Assembly: GCA_035524095.1 (NCBI GenBank) | Contig: DATKPK010000036.1 | Span: 1 to 7,848, forward strand | Direction: 5' to 3' | DNA length: 7,848 bases | From: DATJUF01 sp035524095 | GTDB lineage: Bacteria > Desulfobacterota > Binatia > Binatales > Binataceae | Shown: one piece after another, positions 6,449-7,848 of the stretch | Numbering within the stretch: position 1 is the stretch's first letter | Layout: every line of letters begins with the position of its first letter | Made by a program: the position numbers and the translations under genes | Notes under the pieces: generated by a model | What the model was told of the DNA's origin: nothing | What the model saw: the letters and a program-made list of their open reading frames with translations, nothing else | Database searches by the model: none

Positions 6449-7282
6449 ATGGATCAGTATAGAGACTACGATATTTTGCTCAGGCTCATCGTCAATCTGG
6501 TGCAGGCGCAGGCCGGCAAGCCGCTGGTTCGCGGCGAAGTCTGGCTAAACGACGCGCAAACGCTCGGCAGGAAGATGTTCGAACATCTCGTCTCGCTGCG
6601 GGCTTTGTCCAATGTACATCATTTTCAGATCGCAGATAATTTGGCGTTCGACTTCATTGACCACGCATCTATCAAAGTGGTCGCTCGGGCCGCATTCGAG
6701 ACCTATCTTGTATTCTTCTTCATTTATGGCGGGCCGGACACCACTTTGTGCGAATTTAGGCATAGCATTTGGCGATATGCAGGTCTCAATGACAGGCAGA
6801 AGTTACCTGCGACGACGACCGAAGCGCAGCGTAGGCAGGCCGACGAAAAGAAGGAGATGGAGCGCGTCAAACCGAGCATCCAAGCTTCTCCACACCTATG
6901 CGCCTATACGGACCAGCAGGTTAAGAAAATTCTGGCGGGCGATTGGCGCGGCGGGGCTCCTTGGCACAGCCTCGGCACTTCTGCTGGCTTTCACGAGAGT
7001 TATTTCCGCACGGTTTACGGCTACCTCTGTGGTTACTCACATGCCAGCTACATCAGCGCGATGCAAGTAGGCCAGGCCCGGACGCTCGCCGATCAGAAGA
7101 TGCTTGGCGATATGTGCGTCAGTATCGGCGCTAAGCTCATGGCCCATTTCGCTCACGCCTATGCCGACCTCTTCGCGGCGGCAAAGCCGGTCTTGAGCGC
7201 TGACCCGGCTGTAGGACGGATCGTTGATCGCTGGCGGTTCAGCGCTGCGGATTGGGAGGCCGCAACAGCGAGACCCAGTTAG
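6449..7282 (+). CDS. DUF5677/HEPN-like helical protein
   Basis: I chose ATG 6449 (MDQYRDYDILLRL, 277 residues) because AAGG sits 7 bases upstream. A TTG at 6413 would add 12 residues that lack support. The protein is helical. DHASIKVVARAAFETYLVF (71-89) contains R80 and E84, followed by CEFRHSIWRYAGL (101-113) and a second conserved-looking Arg at 116. A charged linker (125-145) follows, and then YGYLCGYSHASYIS (190-203) with H198. This R-x3-E ... FR ... Y-x-x-S-x-x-H order is how I remember DUF5677 proteins, which are thought to have a HEPN-like bundle. The His here lacks the paired R-x4-6 upstream, so RNase activity is not predicted. It is divergent from the HEPN/nuclease operon across 72 bases. 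It could be a third component of that system or an independent gene; the sequence does not decide. Confidence 0.8.
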   Translation: MDQYRDYDILLRLIVNLVQAQAGKPLVRGEVWLNDAQTLGRKMFEHLVSLRALSNVHHFQIADNLAFDFIDHASIKVVARAAFETYLVFFFIYGGPDTTLCEFRHSIWRYAGLNDRQKLPATTTEAQRRQADEKKEMERVKPSIQASPHLCAYTDQQVKKILAGDWRGGAPWHSLGTSAGFHESYFRTVYGYLCGYSHASYISAMQVGQARTLADQKMLGDMCVSIGAKLMAHFAHAYADLFAAAKPVLSADPAVGRIVDRWRFSAADWEAATARPS

Positions 7283-7352
7283 CGATGGCGACGTAGTGAG
7301 GATTTAGACGAGATGAATGAGTTGGCGTAGAGAAAATTTGCGATGATCTTAG

Positions 7353-7606
7353 CTATCTTCCACCCCACTCTACCTTGAACTTCACTACGGAAAAGCGGCG
7401 CCCAGCGTGGCGACAGGGCACGCAATAGAGCTTCTCCTCCAGCTGCGTGAGCCGGAGATTGCCGCGCCAGCGCAATGTCCAGAGCGGATTGATCTCGTGG
7501 CTATGCCCGCAGGTCTCGCAGAGCGCAGTGACGCGCGCCTTGAACTCGACGAGTTCGGAGATTTTCAGCGCATGGGCCGGGATGTTGTGCCGATCTGGCG
7601 GACCAT
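7353..7606 (-). pseudogene. small zinc-ribbon protein gene, 5' end apparently frameshifted
   Basis: A minus-strand frame closed by TAG at 7353 encodes a convincing zinc-ribbon protein. After HNIPAHALKISELVEFKARV come LCETCGHSHEINPLW and, some 25 residues later, LYCVPCRHAGRRF. The two CxxC pairs should bind Zn, and the intervening RGNLRLTQLEEKL is a pattern I recall from small hypothetical proteins of Hyphomicrobiales. The frame extends back to an in-frame TGA at 7617-7619, yet contains no ATG and no good GTG or TTG before the conserved part. An ATG exists at 7606 (MVRQIGTT) in another frame that hits TGA after 13 codons. Losing one base near 7583-7589 would explain this. Alternatives are a non-canonical start (CTG at 7568), a sequencing error, or a real pseudogene. 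It converges on the plus-strand gene ending at 7282. Function unknown. Confidence 0.6.
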
Positions 7607-7848
7607 TCGATTTAGTTCACTTATTGTTCTCGGGGCCACTGGATGCCAGCCGATCGGCGGCGGTCAGTTGGCACCATCGGAGCTGCCTGCGGCAGGTTGA
7701 CGCAGGCCCCGAATTGGTACTATGGATGGTATATGGGCGATTACGCACCTCCCACGACTCGTGGCCAAACTCTTCTCGCGCTTGCACACGCGCTCGGCGG
7801 CGGGCAAAAAGCTTCCGGTTCGACCATCCTCGGTGACGCCATACGGAA
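7607..7848. other. no supported gene; right-edge region
   Basis: No frame here can be assigned with confidence. A plus-strand ATG at 7733 opens a frame (MGDYAPPTTRGQTLL) that runs off the edge with protein-like Ala/Gly/Leu composition and a GGATGG just upstream, so it could be the start of a gene continuing outside the window. A competing ATG at 7722 in another frame and a minus-strand frame that also reaches the edge are equally open. I recognise none of the three, and no repeat, tRNA or terminator is visible. Confidence 0.3.

Noticed and set aside
7407..7836. Plus-strand frames of 97 and 129 codons
   Set aside because: Both are antisense to the zinc-ribbon coding sequence, whose paired CxxC motifs show the real strand.

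Overview
This is a gene-dense, moderately GC-rich stretch of bacterial chromosome or large plasmid. The GC-leaning codon use, the DUF2971 and HEPN-like accessory proteins, and a small zinc-ribbon gene of a kind I associate with Hyphomicrobiales suggest an alphaproteobacterium. No taxonomic marker gene is present, so the assignment is inference. There is no rRNA, tRNA, CRISPR array or recognisable insertion sequence. Gene orientation changes often, and most products are uncharacterised helical proteins, a nuclease-like protein or a DUF2971 protein, as in accessory or defence-type islands.

Left edge (1-943, minus strand): a two-gene RiPP unit. A 180-residue precursor-like protein carries four degenerate copies of a DPxDPD-x-x-R motif. 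After 23 bases comes the N-terminal part of an MvdC/MvdD-type ATP-grasp peptide ligase, cut by the window edge. Together they look like a graspetide (omega-ester/omega-amide peptide) cluster with a core pattern I cannot match to a described class. This is the most interesting item in the window.

Middle left (1105-2565, plus strand): two genes 15 bases apart, a 160-residue helical protein of unknown function (HLKDW and ANGSKH motifs) followed by a DUF2971 protein. They converge on a minus-strand 236-residue helical protein with a conserved R/E/HPN pattern (2595-3305). A 435-base gap (3306-3740) follows. It may hold one very small gene, and it contains an unusual cluster of four dyad-symmetric sequences.

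Middle right (3741-6376, minus strand): a translationally coupled pair with an ATGA overlap. The first gene encodes a HEPN-type protein with an R-x4-H motif, and the second a 690-residue protein with a PD-(D/E)xK nuclease-like core (ExD ... ExK). A putative RNase-fold partner fused by operon structure to a putative nuclease-fold partner is a good candidate for an uncharacterised defence or toxin-type module.

Right edge (6449-7848): a divergent plus-strand DUF5677/HEPN-like protein, then a small minus-strand zinc-ribbon gene that seems to have lost its start by a frameshift, then about 240 bases in which I cannot support a gene.
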